From assembly GCA_038030265.1 (NCBI GenBank), contig CM075943.1:31992001-32056000 (forward strand): 64,000 nucleotides of DNA, given 5' to 3'. Source of the DNA: Corythucha ciliata (lineage: Eukaryota > Arthropoda > Insecta > Hemiptera > Tingidae). How positions within the stretch are numbered: position 1 is the stretch's first letter; each line of letters starts with the position of its first letter. The notes below the pieces were generated by a model. That model made no database searches and was not told the DNA's origin. It worked only from the letters and a program-made list of their open reading frames with translations. Below are positions 46,307 through 57,229 of the stretch, in pieces. The position numbers and the translations under genes were made by a program.

Positions 46307-46610
46307 ACGACGCTGACATTTTTACTAGCTCCGAGTCGAGATGAGGCCACCAAACTAGCGTTTTAGCGGCCTCCCTCATTCTTGATAGCCCCAAGTGGCC
46401 TTCGTGAAGGGTGCTGAGAACTCTTGACCTAAGAGTTTTCGGCACTACGACTCTGCCATTCATCATAACAATACCGTCTTCCACTTCCAACAGGTGTCTC
46501 AGCGTAAAATATTTAGCAAGTTCTTTCTCCGACGGCTTTGATCCCCATGAACGGGAAAGTAACGTGATTGCATTCAGCAACACTTCATCCTTTTTAGTTT
46601 CTTGCTGCAT
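46266..46610 (-). pseudogene. gypsy integrase N-terminal zinc domain
   Basis: An HHCC zinc-binding domain is visible: HEGHLGLSRMREAAK, then WWPHLDSELVKMSASCESC. It is preceded by a linker following RNase H. The frame stops shortly after CESC at 46266, at the point where integrase core sequence has been deleted. Confidence 0.8.
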
Positions 46611-46925
46611 TTCCTCCCACGTACTAACGGAGTGGCATCGTGAACAACTTGACTATCCGAAGCGAGTGGGAGGCGTGATAAAGCGTCAGCTTGAGGAATA
46701 GCATTCCCAGGTTTATATTCCAATTTGTAGTCGTACGCCGAGAGAATTTCGGCCCATCTTATCAACCGCGATGCTGCTATAGTCGGGATGTTTTCATCAG
46801 GAGAGAGCATCGTTCTTAATGGTTGATGGTCGCACTCAATGGTAAATTGCCGCCCAAATAAATAACGATGGAATTTTTGAAGACCGAAAATTATGGACAG
46901 GGCTTCTTTATGGAGCTGGGAATAT
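46574..46925 (-). pseudogene. gypsy RNase H, second part
   Basis: After a frameshift near 46908-46925, RNase H continues: a FHRYLFGR-like block, ECDHQPLRTML, then LIRWAEILSAYDYKLEYKPG and ADALSRLPL. This is the classic end of gypsy RNase H before the integrase linker. Confidence 0.8.
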
Positions 46926-48254
46926 TTGCGCTGGGCGGGGTTTAAACTTTAAAGTAGCCGACTCGAAAGCTACAGGACGGGGCACCCCGTTCTTCCGTTG
47001 ACTCAAAACCGCACCAATACCATAGGAAGAAGAATCAGTTGTTAAAATTACTTCTGCGGAAGGATCGAAAATGACTAAGGATAAGGCCTGAGCTAGCATA
47101 TTTTTGCATTTGTCGAAAATTGATTGGCATGATGAGGACCAATGCCACTGAACATTTTTACGCAAGAGTTCGTGGAGAGGCTTGAGAGCGGACGATAAAT
47201 TACCAATAAACGAACGATAAAAATTTATCATTCCCAAAAATGATTTAAGTTCGGATTCGTTCCGCGGTGGTGGCATGTCCACGATCGAAGATACTTTTTC
47301 TGGGTCGGGGGATTTGCCATGTTGAGACAAAATGAGCCCCAGAAACTTGACTGACGGAGTAAACCATTTGGATTTAGATACCTTAATTTTGATATTATAA
47401 TGATCTAGGCGCCGGAGCACTTCTTGAACGTTGGGGTAGCACTCAGAGTACGATTTGCCTCCCACCAAAATATCATCGAGATACGCTCTACAGAATGAAA
47501 TTCCAGACAGAACACGGTCCATGACAGCTTGAAAGGTCGCCGAAGCTGAGCTTACTCCAAAAGCTAAACGATTAAAACGGAAAAGTCCTACATGAGTGTT
47601 GACAGTTAGGAGGTGTCGACTAGATGGGTGAACCTCCAATTGTAAGTATGCCGCCGTAAGATCAATCTTGCAGAAATTTTCACAACCTTCAAAGTCATTG
47701 ATGATGTCGTCAGGCAAGGGTGGAGGGTAAATATCAGTTCCAATATTAGGGTTAACAGAACGCTTAAAATCACCACACATTCTTATGCCCCCGTCTTTTT
47801 TCTCTACTATGACTAAAGGACTTGCCCAATCGGAATGAGACACGGGATGAATAACTCCTTCTTTGTGTAGATCACGCAGTGCTTCCTCGACTTCCGTCCG
47901 AAGCGCAAGAGGTACGGGCCGAGCTTTCTGGAAAGTCGGAACGGCGTCTTTTTTTAAGTTGATGTGAGCGGAGAAAAAATTAATAGCCTTGTCATTATCA
48001 ATAAGGCCAAAAGCCCGAGGAAACTTTGACTTGAAAACCTGCGGGGTCCCATCCATAACCGTGTCTTGAAGCCTTTTCTGGTCCTCAGTCGGAGGGAGGG
48101 CTGCTATTTCTTGACACTTTCCAGGCGAAGTAAAACCCAACCGTCTCCTCCAGTGAGGAACTAATCTGTCAAGCAGGTCCCGTCCCAGAATAGCGCGAGG
48201 GTTATAGCGTTCCCCATTTGCACAAAATTCTGCATTTGGGCAATTCATTTCCAC
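46908..48254 (-). pseudogene. gypsy reverse transcriptase and start of RNase H
   Basis: A 448-codon open frame, the longest in the element. RT blocks in order: KARPVPLALRTEVEEAL, GVIHPVSHSDWASPLV, ICGDFK-like CGDFKRSVNP, IDLTAAYLQLEV, FNRLAFGVSSASATFQ, RAYLDDILVGG (catalytic YLDD intact), KFLGLILSQHG, LKSFLGMINFYRSFI. RNase H begins with ILTTDSSSYGIGAVLS. The frame ends early at 46908 through a frameshift. Upstream it is separated from protease by an inverted duplication (48205-48346). Confidence 0.9.
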
Positions 48255-48346
48255 CCGTCTTCACTGAATTAAATCATATGTTAGTGGAGAAGACGGGTGG
48301 AAATGAATAGCCCCGTTGCAGAATTTTGTGCAAATGGGGAACGCTA
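48205..48346. repeat. 58-bp inverted duplication inside gypsy pol
   Basis: 48205-48262 and 48289-48346 are reverse complements with about four mismatches around a 26-bp loop. The left arm is normal coding sequence (MEMNCPNAEFCANGER on the minus strand). The right arm is its inverted copy lying between protease and RT. Confidence 0.9.
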
Positions 48347-49020
48347 TTAGTGTTTTTGACTACGATTATGGACGCGTTATGTATCGTTTTGTGGTTGCAC
48401 GAAACAGGCACCGAAAAATAGCCGAGCGTCATGATGGGCAATCCGTTAGCGGCTGAAATAGTCCCATGAAACGGCTCCAATTTGGAAAAAATGAAAGAAT
48501 CGGGTAAAACCGAGGAGTCTATTGCACCTGTGTCAACAACAAAAGGGATAGGTTCAGGAAAATATTTGCCACTGAGTGAGACCACAAGCGGTTGGTTGAC
48601 CACAAACAGTTCGTGAGGAATAATGGCAGGAACAACCTGCTTCGATTCAAAAACATGCCTCTTATTCTTAGTCATGCGGCTTACCGTGATTTTCCCAACT
48701 GCCGCTGCAACCTTGTCTTCTTGAAACCCGAGTTCCTCGGAGCTAGTGATACCCTCAGAGACTGGGGCGATTGCCGAACCAGCCTGGCAAACTTCCGCGA
48801 GATGGCCAAGTTTGCTGCACCTCTTGCAAGTCATCTTCCGTGCATGGCATTGGGGGGGGGGGTGTATGATTAGTAAAACAGCGGCCACAGCGTTTGTATC
48901 CCTGCTGATTGACGGTTTGTTTGACGATTCGTGCCGGAGCACCACTAGTTGCACGATATCTGCTGAGCGGCTTAAATGGCCTCTTATTGCCCTCGGAGGC
49001 TTGGTTATGCACCGGAGCAA
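48274..49020 (-). pseudogene. gypsy gag zinc knuckle and aspartic protease
   Basis: MTCKRCSKLGHLAEVC is a CCHC-type zinc knuckle at the end of gag. PFVVDTGAIDSSVL is the DTG active-site turn of a retroviral-type aspartic protease, and ISAANGLPIMTLGYF follows as in gypsy proteases. The last about 25 codons are not protease: they translate the inverted-duplicated sequence at 48289-48346. Confidence 0.85.
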
Positions 49021-49445
49021 TCGGGGTTGCAGAAACCAGCGCCGAATTGTCCTTGACGGTTTGTGCCTCGACAGCTGCTTTTACCATATCATTAAAAGAA
49101 GAAGAGCTCGGAAGCTTTAGAAGAGCTTCAACGATATGGGGTTCGGTGAAAGACGTTAAAAATTTGAGCTGCCTGGTGGCTTCTTCCGCGGACAGACCAT
49201 GCTCCAATTTCCTTCTAAAACAAGGCTTGTTACTTGATCGGCATGTTCTTGAATGTCGTGGCCCGCGGAATACTGTAACGTCGTCAATTTTATTCGATTT
49301 CGTGTGATGTCGCTGGAGTCCAATTTATCCACGACCGCTGCTATATGGTCCCAGGAATGTCTATTTGCTGCGGAAGCATTGCTTGTTGAAATCGGGCGCA
49401 CTCGTCATTGGGAAGATCCACTAAAAAGATCTCCTCAGCTTCCCC
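48755..49445 (-). pseudogene. gypsy gag, main part, frameshifted
   Basis: Gag sequence in two overlapping frames: one to about 49156 (HSWDHIAAVVDKLDSSDI, VTSLVLEGNWSM), the next from 49207 (MEHGLSAEEATRQLKFL, FNDMVKAAVEAQTVKDN). A first Cys pair (CGRCFTNHTPP) sits next to an 11-base homopolymer (48852-48862), after which the second knuckle is found in the other frame. The homopolymer is the likely cause of that frameshift. Confidence 0.75.
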
Positions 49446-49536
49446 CTCACTCTTCTGCAACCCAACCTGTCTTCTGACTACTTCCTAATTCTGTTGTTCC
49501 CGTTCCCGCCACTTTACATTCACCAATTCCTCTTCA

Positions 49537-51324
49537 GTTTTAAAAAATGTTCCAAATACGCAGAAATAAACTAAAAAGAATACAGCTTGACGATGTCTCC
49601 CTCTACGAACCGCCACCAGAAAATGAAGATTAACTCAGGCTGAAGTTAAAAAGCTTAAAAAGTTTTGGAGGAGTTTTGAAAGGCACTATATTTGGGCTGC
49701 TGAACACGAATCTGTGTTTTGGTAACAAAAATTGTTAACGGAAATGTTTTTTTACTTGTAACAGTTATCGCCCATTGCGAATTATTATATCATATGTATA
49801 TCAATCATCTAACGACCGACAGGGCTGTACGGGTAAAAAAAAAATCAAAAACAACTACTCCACTACATTCGCGACGTCCGGATCGACTCCGTTCCAATCC
49901 AGAGGCGTTTTCACATCGAGTAGGACAAAAAAATAAAGAATAACGTAGGTTAAGCGGTCAAAAAAGATACCAAATGATTAATAGTTTATTCACCAACGCA
50001 ACATCATTTTTTGCTAAGAGCAATGAGATCGCGTGTGGCCGTCGAAGGCAAATGCGATTAAGGTATAATACAATCAGCAGATTGGTATAGAAAATGACGT
50101 TCCCCTAAATGTATTTCATTACTAATGAACTGAAAAGCTGCCAAATAAAAATTATAGTCTTATAAAAATGGTGTCACATGAAATCAAAATAATGATGATT
50201 TATTCCTGGTCGTTCCTGGTTAAGTAGGGAATAAGATTTTCTCCACCCTGGAATTTCAGAACCCTATTCTTGAATACGATCCTGGAAAATGATTCTAAAA
50301 ACAATCGAGATTTCGCCGCCCGAGTAGCAAGAGAAGAAGAGGGAAGTCGCCGGGCTTGTCTTTCTGAAATCTAAATCCGGAATCGCACTCCAGAATCGGA
50401 TTCTGAAGAACTGTCGTGACTTCGTGAGAAAGAGACCTTCAACAGCTCGAATATTTGCCTAGACGAATATATGCCATCTGATTACCAACCAGGCCAGTCT
50501 TTTGACAAGAATTGACATTTACGCACTTCTGGCATATGAAGTGGCACTTTATATGCCTGTATGTGGATTATAAAGTTGAACTTGCTGCACATGCGCATTA
50601 GGACAAATAAAACCCGTTTCACCGTTGCGTTATAATTCTATTAGCACCAGTGCATAAAGTAATAACGTCAGAGGTTACGTTATCAGATTATCACTAATAT
50701 ATTCTCAGTCAATTGGAAACCGTCTGCAAGGTTTTAGCGGCTGTTTTTTTTTGTTTAATTTTTGTTTTCCAGTGGCCCAGAGAGATCGGTACCTAAGTTT
50801 TTATACCACCGGGTAATTTATTTATAACATTATGCAGCATGAAATGTTGTTATTGACATCTTTCATAACTACAGCAGCGCTCTTGCCGAGCTAAGATGAA
50901 CTGTCACAGAACTAAGGCCCAGAATTCGAATATTCCGGTCAGTTTTGCCCTCAGACACTGACTGTACGCCCCGGAATGGGCAAATTTACGCTACAATCTC
51001 ACAAATGGCTATTGAAAGTTAGTTAATCTAGCAATTACGCCAGTAAACCTTAACACAAGTAACCCCTATTTTAATAACTGGCCATTTTACCCCTTGATAC
51101 GGGCTTTCGCAAACTAACACCAATTTGCCACACCGTCCGCGGAGAGCAGGTACTCATCGCGCTCCATGACCATGAGGGTTGCCTTAGAAATACTATTTGC
51201 AGAACGATTCACTTTATTCATGTTGTTATGTAAGAAACTGTGATAAATTTCATCGCCTGATATTCAGTTTTTGTCGTCAAAACTGGGTGGAAACCGAAAT
51301 TGTCTGAAATTAAGGCCCGCGAGA
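49537..51324. other. no recognised gene
   Basis: A 28-codon frame at 49546-49632 ends LYEPPPENED and looks protein-like, but it is too short and lacks a usable splice site in phase. The rest is AT-rich with nothing recognised. Confidence 0.35.
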
Positions 51325-51443
51325 TCATAGTCGTCACTCAAATTGAGAATTTACTTATTTCGATTCAAAACAGATGACTCACTTACTATATCGACCGGTT
51401 TGAAACTGTTTAAGCAAATACTCAGCTTAAGTGACGACTATGA
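51325..51443. repeat. 119-bp inverted repeat
   Basis: TCATAGTCGTCACT at the left is inverted at the right, with further pairing (TGAG, ATTT-CTTA) inward. A possible decayed hairpin MITE. Confidence 0.5.
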
Positions 51444-52981
51444 GTGCAGCCCTAAAGGGAGTATAACCTTACTCGATCTTACTAATCCACTCGCCTTTCT
51501 CTAAGCGATTTGTGGACGACATTTGAATGCTAAAACAAGTCATTCCCTCTCCGGTTCTGACTCTCGAAACTAAAGATTTCTCAAGTTTGACGTTGAAGTT
51601 GATCAGACGGTCCAGAAAGCGAAGTGCGAGGCCCTGACTTTCAGGCGGAAAAGTGATAATCGCATTCATTAATAAAATACTTGAAAATATATAAATACAG
51701 AAAAAACATTTTTTTGACATTTTTAAATGATTTCATCGAAATTTAGCGTATTACGAGAACCCCGCCCCCCCATTTCAGGGGTAATTAATTCGGAATTGTT
51801 GTTAACAGGCACACAGACGTCACTCCAGTATTATTTATAGTAGCAGTTCCTATCAGGTCACAATTACCATGAATAGGACCGGTACTACAGAAGCTTCTAC
51901 CTCTGTGAAAAGAAGATATTAATAACAAAAAGTCTAAGCTAATTGGAAAATCAATAGGAAAAAAAAAAGTTGGACCCACGAAATTAAGCTGCCATTTACA
52001 GACCACGGTTGCCCTAAAAGTATATGAATGAACGAGAGTTATAATTCAGACGCCATAATATATTCCAAAGAGAGCCCAGTTTCCTTTCTCTTCAACTTAC
52101 AAAAGCACTACAGCAATCTGCACTCTTCGATTGTGCCAACCAAAGTTTCTATAGCAACGAAACGCTCTCTCTTTCTCTCTGAATCCATCTCTCCCTCCCA
52201 CTCATGCTCTCTCTCTCCCTTCCAACCCCTTTCTCGCGATTCTCTTTCATCCCCACACAGTTTATTTTCCTCTCTCCGTAATTGAATGTTTTATCGGCTG
52301 AACAGCCGAAAATATGATATGTCAACTTCATATGAGGGGGGGGGGGGATAAAATAAACAGAATTTTAGGAGAAGGGGAAAGTATTCAGTCCAATCACTCG
52401 TCAATACGAATTCTGCGTTAGTGTTAATTAGAAATTGTCTGAAACTTCACGAATCACAGACAGCAGAGACAGCGTGGAGCATTATCCAGAATCGTCACGA
52501 TGGAAACGAAGTAAATGGAATAAAAATGAAGATTAATCACAGGGTTTTTCTCTTTGCACTCGACTTTTCGAGCAAGAAGTTTTTAATTAAAATACAGGGT
52601 TGAGAAATTAATTTGTTCCAAAGTGGTTAAGAAATTCTGACTGCCGTAATGTAACGTACAGTAAAATTTAGTACTGCAGTAATCGTATTTTAGGAGATGT
52701 GCTGAGCTGGAAGGTTGGGGTTAAATTTTTGTGGACGTTAATTGTTTAGAGAATAGTCCTCCGCTTTTTAAACCTCTCCTTTCAGAGGACTTTAAAAGTC
52801 CTGAACGAACTTGAAAGGAGCTCCTCTTTGTAATCTTCAGGTCATGTTAGCCCGTCGTCGTGTGAGTTTTCACACACAAAAAGCCCTCTATTGAATTGCG
52901 GACCTTAATTAAATTTCTCTCTAATACAATCACTGTTTAGTTTCTTCCTAAAACGAGTTAGGAAGAATCGTCGCGGGACAA
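51444..52981. other. no recognised gene
   Basis: Contains a CT-rich simple tract at 52165-52230 and a 12-G run at 52336-52347. No gene seen. Confidence 0.4.
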
Positions 52982-53570
52982 ATTTGCTCCGGCAGCTGGC
53001 GGTCGGAAAAAATGCATATCATTCACACACAAATTCCCAAATACAAAAATCCCCCCGGACCACACTAGACGACCCTCTTCTAGATCTATCATGAAAATTG
53101 TTCCACCAATTGGCACTTTGAAGCCAGATCAGGATTCGCTAAGATAGGTACTGGAGTGTGTGGTTTATTAAAATTGTCATCTCACCATTTTCGACTTCTT
53201 GATGAAATTCAAACGACGATTGAAGGTCGTCGATCCATTAAATGTGTGCCCCTAATCCTCCAACGCTGCAGTAAATTAGTCAGGTAGACGATTTTTCGAT
53301 AATTTCAACCCTATTGTGTCCACCCACTCCTCCTCGACCGAATTGGCCCAAATGCGATTCACACCGAGGTCTTTTGGCTATTGATTTTGGGCAGAACTTC
53401 CCTCCGTTGGATTAAATTCTAGCAAGTCTAATTTATCCGTTTAATATGCATACGTGAACCCAGACAGATACAGAATTCGTGCTCTAGGGGTAACACGAAA
53501 AAAAGTCAATTACTCGTATTTGGCACCATGACGACGAGAGCAAAAACGCGATGGCGCGTTCATTCTTGAG
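52982..53570 (+). repeat. long dispersed repeat, copy 1 (copy 2 at 57560-58570)
   Basis: Begins GCTCCGGCAGCTGGCGGTCGG as does 57564. It contains CCTCGACCGAATTGGCCCAA (53331) and ends with AATTCGTGCTCTAG and CACCATGACGACGAGA blocks, all collinear with copy 2. Only one satellite-type monomer is evident here. Confidence 0.75.
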
Positions 53571-54056
53571 CTATTTTATATTTTTAAGTATAAATGTATT
53601 TATTCATTTATTTTATTTTATTAGATTTTATACAACAGATTTGCAGGTCATATGATACGTCTGAGTGGAACGAGCAACATGGTTATTGGTATGCACGTCA
53701 ACCTTCGCAGTATTCTTGACTTTCTTAGCTCCGTAACTTGTTATGGCACTAGAATAAAAATAAAATGGTCCATTCAGTCCAGCGACCATTTTTTCTTACT
53801 CAATAACCATAACAAACGTAAGAACTAGAAAACCGTGAATTTCGAAGCTACTAGGGTAAGAGAATGAACGCGACTACCGAACCTACTTTTTAAAATTTAT
53901 TACTTTATCAGCATTGCAAATTCGGTAGTTTTTTTATGGCATTTACGGGTTAATGATATATCTACATAAAGGTATTGTTTTATTTTATTCCAATGAGGAT
54001 AAGCCACAAATACGTCAAACCCAAATAATAAAAGGTAAATAAAGCAAAATTAGATA
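53571..54056. other. no recognised gene
   Basis: AT-rich spacer. No coding or repeat signal that I can name. Confidence 0.4.
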
Positions 54057-54286
54057 CGTAGTCGTAGTTGTCCAAGTTGTCACCTCGTTGAGGAGGTGTC
54101 CAAGACAAACTGGTTTCACCTATTCGGGATCTTCAGTGTTTGAATGTCTACTGAAAACTCTGAGTTACTGGCTGAATTTTCCTCAGACATTCAAACACTG
54201 AAGATGCCGAACAGGCGAAACCGGTTTGTCTTGGACACTCCTCTACGAGGTATGACTGACAACGTAGGCAATTACGGCTACATATC
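54057..54286. mobile_element. CATGCA-family foldback MITE, copy 3 (ends decayed)
   Basis: Inverted arms share GTAGCCGTAATTGCCTACG-type ends and CTCGTTGAGG, GTGTCCAAGACAAAC, and CATCTTCAGTGTTTGAATG. The CATGCA terminus is not kept, but the internal blocks match copies at 10402 and 43560. Confidence 0.7.
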
Positions 54287-54317
54287 TAATTATTTTGTAT
54301 AATTGCACGTCTTGTAT

Positions 54318-54545
54318 ACAGGGTGTACAATAACGAGATGCTCACAGGAAAACCTGAGCTTGGGGACGTCATTTGGGATCAAAATGACTATGTAACATTT
54401 TTTGAAAGTCCTTTTCGAATTCTCAGAATTATCCATTTTCTAGTATTTTTGGCTGGTCGCTACTTTTGCCGAAATATCCTATGGTCCCAAATGACTTCCC
54501 CAATCTCAGGTTTTTCTCTGAGCATCTCCTTACTGTACACCCTGT
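54318..54545. mobile_element. 228-bp MITE with ACAGGGTGTACA ends
   Basis: ACAGGGTGTACA is perfectly inverted at the other end (TGTACACCCTGT). Arms of about 70 bp pair through GAGATGCTCA, AAAACCTGAG, TTGGGGA and GTCATTTGGGA. TA-rich bases flank both ends. Terminal sequence shared with the foldback at 12672-13298. Confidence 0.88.
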
Positions 54546-55369
54546 ATATAACAATGTTACTAATCCTAAGGTCATCAGAAGGGTTTAATTTCATTAGTTC
54601 CATCAGTCCGGTAGCGAGTACATCAGTTTAAGGATTTCGCTGGCGACGGGTAAAGAGCGAGGGGCATGGTTAGTTGGTGGCCTGGTGGGCGAGTTGGTGG
54701 TGTTGACGGGGTTGCCGAGGGGGAGGGGTCAAAAGCTGGGAGACATGGCAACGAGTTTTCCAGGCTCTGTATAGACTGACTGATGTCTTCACCTCTCTTC
54801 CTCTTGATCCTTTACCTCTTCCACCTACCAGCGATCAATACCTACGTTACCACACACGTTACTTCCCTTAAACGTCGATGAGAATGAAAACAAAACAAAA
54901 CAAAAACAACAACAAAAAAGCGCAGCGATAGAATGAACAAAAAACGGTAATGCGTGACGTGAGATAATTAAACAACGACACTCGCCTATTCAAGAGTCAA
55001 GCTTAGATTACGTCCCGCACAGCAGTCGAGCGTATGAGGATAGGTAGTAATAGTCGAACTTAAGTACATACATTTCGATTTAACGTTATGATACATACAT
55101 CGATAGAAGTGATTGGGAAGTTAACTATAATGTTGGGTGACTTTTGGCGACTATGTATGAGCTCGGTATCCTAGGCGGGTGGGGAAATACTTGTTTGCGG
55201 ATATTTAGCGTTAAAAGCGATGGAATCGTATTTTATTGTGCGCCCGTCAGAAACTTTTTGGAAAAGCAAATCATACAAGTTTTCCTTAGATTCCGGCGAT
55301 ATCAAAAGTAGTTATAAAAAAATTACGGAACGGTGTGGTTTCTGGAGGCATTTTGCGGCCCCCGTGATA
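54546..55369. other. no recognised gene
   Basis: Includes a G-rich patch at 54655-54745 without an open frame of interest. Nothing recognised. Confidence 0.4.
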
Positions 55370-55510
55370 CCAATAAAAAGGTCCCGAAACTTGCAATTTC
55401 GCAGAATTGTAATGCTGCTACTTGCTAAACTTCTAGTGCGCCAGAAACTTCAAATTTCGATGATATTTTGCTTCAAATGACGCAATTTTACGGCTATTTA
55501 TACCGGCTGA
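55370..55510 (+). repeat. degenerate array, family E, small patch
   Basis: Three to four units such as CCCGAAACTTGCAATTTCGC and CCAGAAACTTCAAATTTCG, as at 18150-20010. Confidence 0.5.
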
Positions 55511-55643
55511 ATAACATAATATAACATGTTTTATTAGGTCTGTTCCAGCAAGGTGTTTGGAACATGTTCGGAGCAAAATTGGCATAGGACCGGCCAATAA
55601 AATGCAATAAACTTACACTTTATTGGTGGGTCCCATTAGAGAA

Positions 55644-55880
55644 CCTTTAAAACACAGGTACTGCAACACGGATTTCAGCGCCATATTTGGTCCCTCAGTT
55701 GTTAGGGTAAACAAAATATATCATGAATGAAAAAATTGTCATCGTAACAGCAAACAAACGCGGAACGCGATCGAAATAAATCAAAAAATATTACTTGTCA
55801 ATGAGATCAGGTGATAATTATAATCATGTGAGGGACCAAGCATGGCGCCGATTTCCGTATTGCAGTACTCGTGTTTTATA
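55644..55880. mobile_element. 237-bp MITE sharing CGCCATATTTGGTCCCTC with 30275-30585
   Basis: TIRs of about 55 bp: AAAACACAGGTACTGCAACA at left and AAAACACGAGTACTGCAATA at right. Both lead into CGGATTTC or CGGAAATC and the core CGCCATATTTGGTCCCTC (one arm CGCCATGCTTGGTCCCTC). Confidence 0.8.
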
Positions 55881-56300
55881 GTGCCTTAGTCCCATGGCAA
55901 CTCTGCTCCGAAATTTACGGTAATGACCTAGTATGGTGGTCTGTCTGTACTCGCATTTATAGTGCCTTCGCTTAGGGGAACTATTCTGCATATTTTTGAT
56001 CAAAAAGTAACCTGATTTCAATGATTTTTAAAGTAGGTAAATGAATGAAATCACATGTCTTTCCGAGTTTGTCAAAAATTACTTCGTAACATACTATCGA
56101 AGTTTTGAAAAAACGTTGCAAGAAGAGCAGAGCAGCACCTTTTATTTCAATAAACTATGGGTGTAGGACACCCCTTCCCCACCCACCCATGTTACAAGTT
56201 ACTGAAAAGTCGAAAAGTCGAAAAGTCTCTTGTGTGGAGGGAAAAATGCCTTCAACTCTCTTACACAGAGGGGACTGAGCGTAAAACAAATTATCTTAAG
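55881..56300. other. no recognised gene
   Basis: Spacer between MITEs. GTCGAAAA is repeated three times at 56204-56226. No gene seen. Confidence 0.35.
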
Positions 56301-56440
56301 CCGGATACACACATGCGGTACTTGCCAAGTAACTTGCAAAATATTCAATCAATTTCTAGCAATTGCCTAGAAACCAACCAGCTGAGAATTTCAAAAATGT
56401 GTTGCTCGTTACTTGGCAAGTACCACATGTGTGTATCCGG
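56301..56440. mobile_element. 140-bp hairpin MITE, CCGGATACACACATG ends
   Basis: CCGGATACACACATGCGGTA and its inverse bound the unit, pairing on through CTTGCCAAGTAAC. The centre is unpaired. Left flank TTAAG and right flank ATTTA do not give a clear target duplication. Confidence 0.8.
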
Positions 56441-56542
56441 ATTTACATGGAGGAAACTTTTTCTCTCAAAAAGAGGTTTGGGACCACGCCTTTCATCTCT
56501 TACAAAGAGGATTCTCTTACACCCAGGTCTCTTATAACCAGA

Positions 56543-56638
56543 GCCCTATTGCACAATGTTTTATTAGCTAATAATATAGCTAATATTAGCTAATAAAACA
56601 GCTGTGAAATTAGCTAATAAAACATTGTGCAATAGGGC
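56543..56638. mobile_element. 96-bp hairpin, GCCCTATTGCACAATG ends
   Basis: GCCCTATTGCACAATGTTTT is perfectly inverted at the other end, and TTATTAGCTAAT continues the pairing. Inner sequence repeats TTAGCTAATA several times. Probably a very small MITE. Confidence 0.75.
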
Positions 56639-57229
56639 CCAGGTTTCACTGTAATCATTAAGCAATGTCACTTGGCAGGAATGTTCTGTTTACCTATAGG
56701 ACCAAGTCCCCACCAATGCCCACCTGCAAACACAGCCTACCACACCCTCAAATTGACATAACTTAGCAAATAGAGCAGATAGAGAGATTCCATTTGCGCC
56801 AAAATGTGCGTCTGACTCAGGTTTAACAACTTTGTATCCGACCGGAACACCCACCAGCGCTTAGTTTGGCCTCCACGAGGGCCAAACGACGCAACGCTAG
56901 ACGTATATGAACCAGAGAATGATTTATTTTTTACTGAGGCAGGATCAACTTTTTCATTGGATGTTTTTCCCCCAATTGGAGTGGGTGACCTCTACGAGCC
57001 CTCACAATAAGGGATATCCACAAAGGGATATCCAAATTGTCCAGCGGGAAGGAGTACTAGTAACACCCACCCAAACCCATGGGCGTAGCCAGCGAGGGGC
57101 AGGGGTGGGTAGTTGCCTTCCCCTAGAGTCAAAAGCACTGATTTCGTGGGGCAGCTGCCCACCTTCCAAGTTCCATCAAAAAGTTAAAATCCGACACATT
57201 TTTAATGATTAAAATCCAGCATAAAACTT
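56639..57229. other. no recognised gene
   Basis: No coding signal seen. GGGATATCCA is repeated at 57010-57030. Confidence 0.4.

Larger units (their letters stand above)
45197..49536 (-). mobile_element. decayed Ty3/gypsy retrotransposon (minus strand)
   Basis: Gag, protease, RT, RNase H and integrase occur in gypsy order on the minus strand, bounded by a 49-bp direct repeat at 45197-45245 and 49487-49536. On the element strand the repeat begins TGAAGAGGAATTGG. At the 3' side a polypurine GGGGAGGGCG directly precedes it, as expected for an LTR start. The 5' copy runs into gag sequence after only about 50 bp, so the 5' LTR and primer-binding site are largely deleted. At least five frame lesions, an inverted duplication and an integrase deletion are present. 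Confidence 0.88.

Noticed and set aside
48592..49307. Long plus-strand frames over gypsy gag and protease
   Set aside because: Antisense shadows of the minus-strand gag/protease, whose motifs (zinc knuckle, DTG) are clear.
45197..49536. Complete LTR pair for the gypsy element
   Set aside because: Only 49 bp are shared by the two ends and no matching 4-6 bp flank is seen, so full LTRs and a target duplication cannot be claimed.
49546..49632. 28-codon frame ending LYEPPPENED
   Set aside because: Looks protein-like, but an in-frame TAA follows the only good acceptor (CCTCTTCAG at 49529-49537), so no consistent exon can be drawn.
54323..54631. 102-codon frame with hydrophobic stretches
   Set aside because: Lies within and just past the 228-bp ACAGGGTGTACA MITE. 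The hydrophobicity comes from T-rich sequence.
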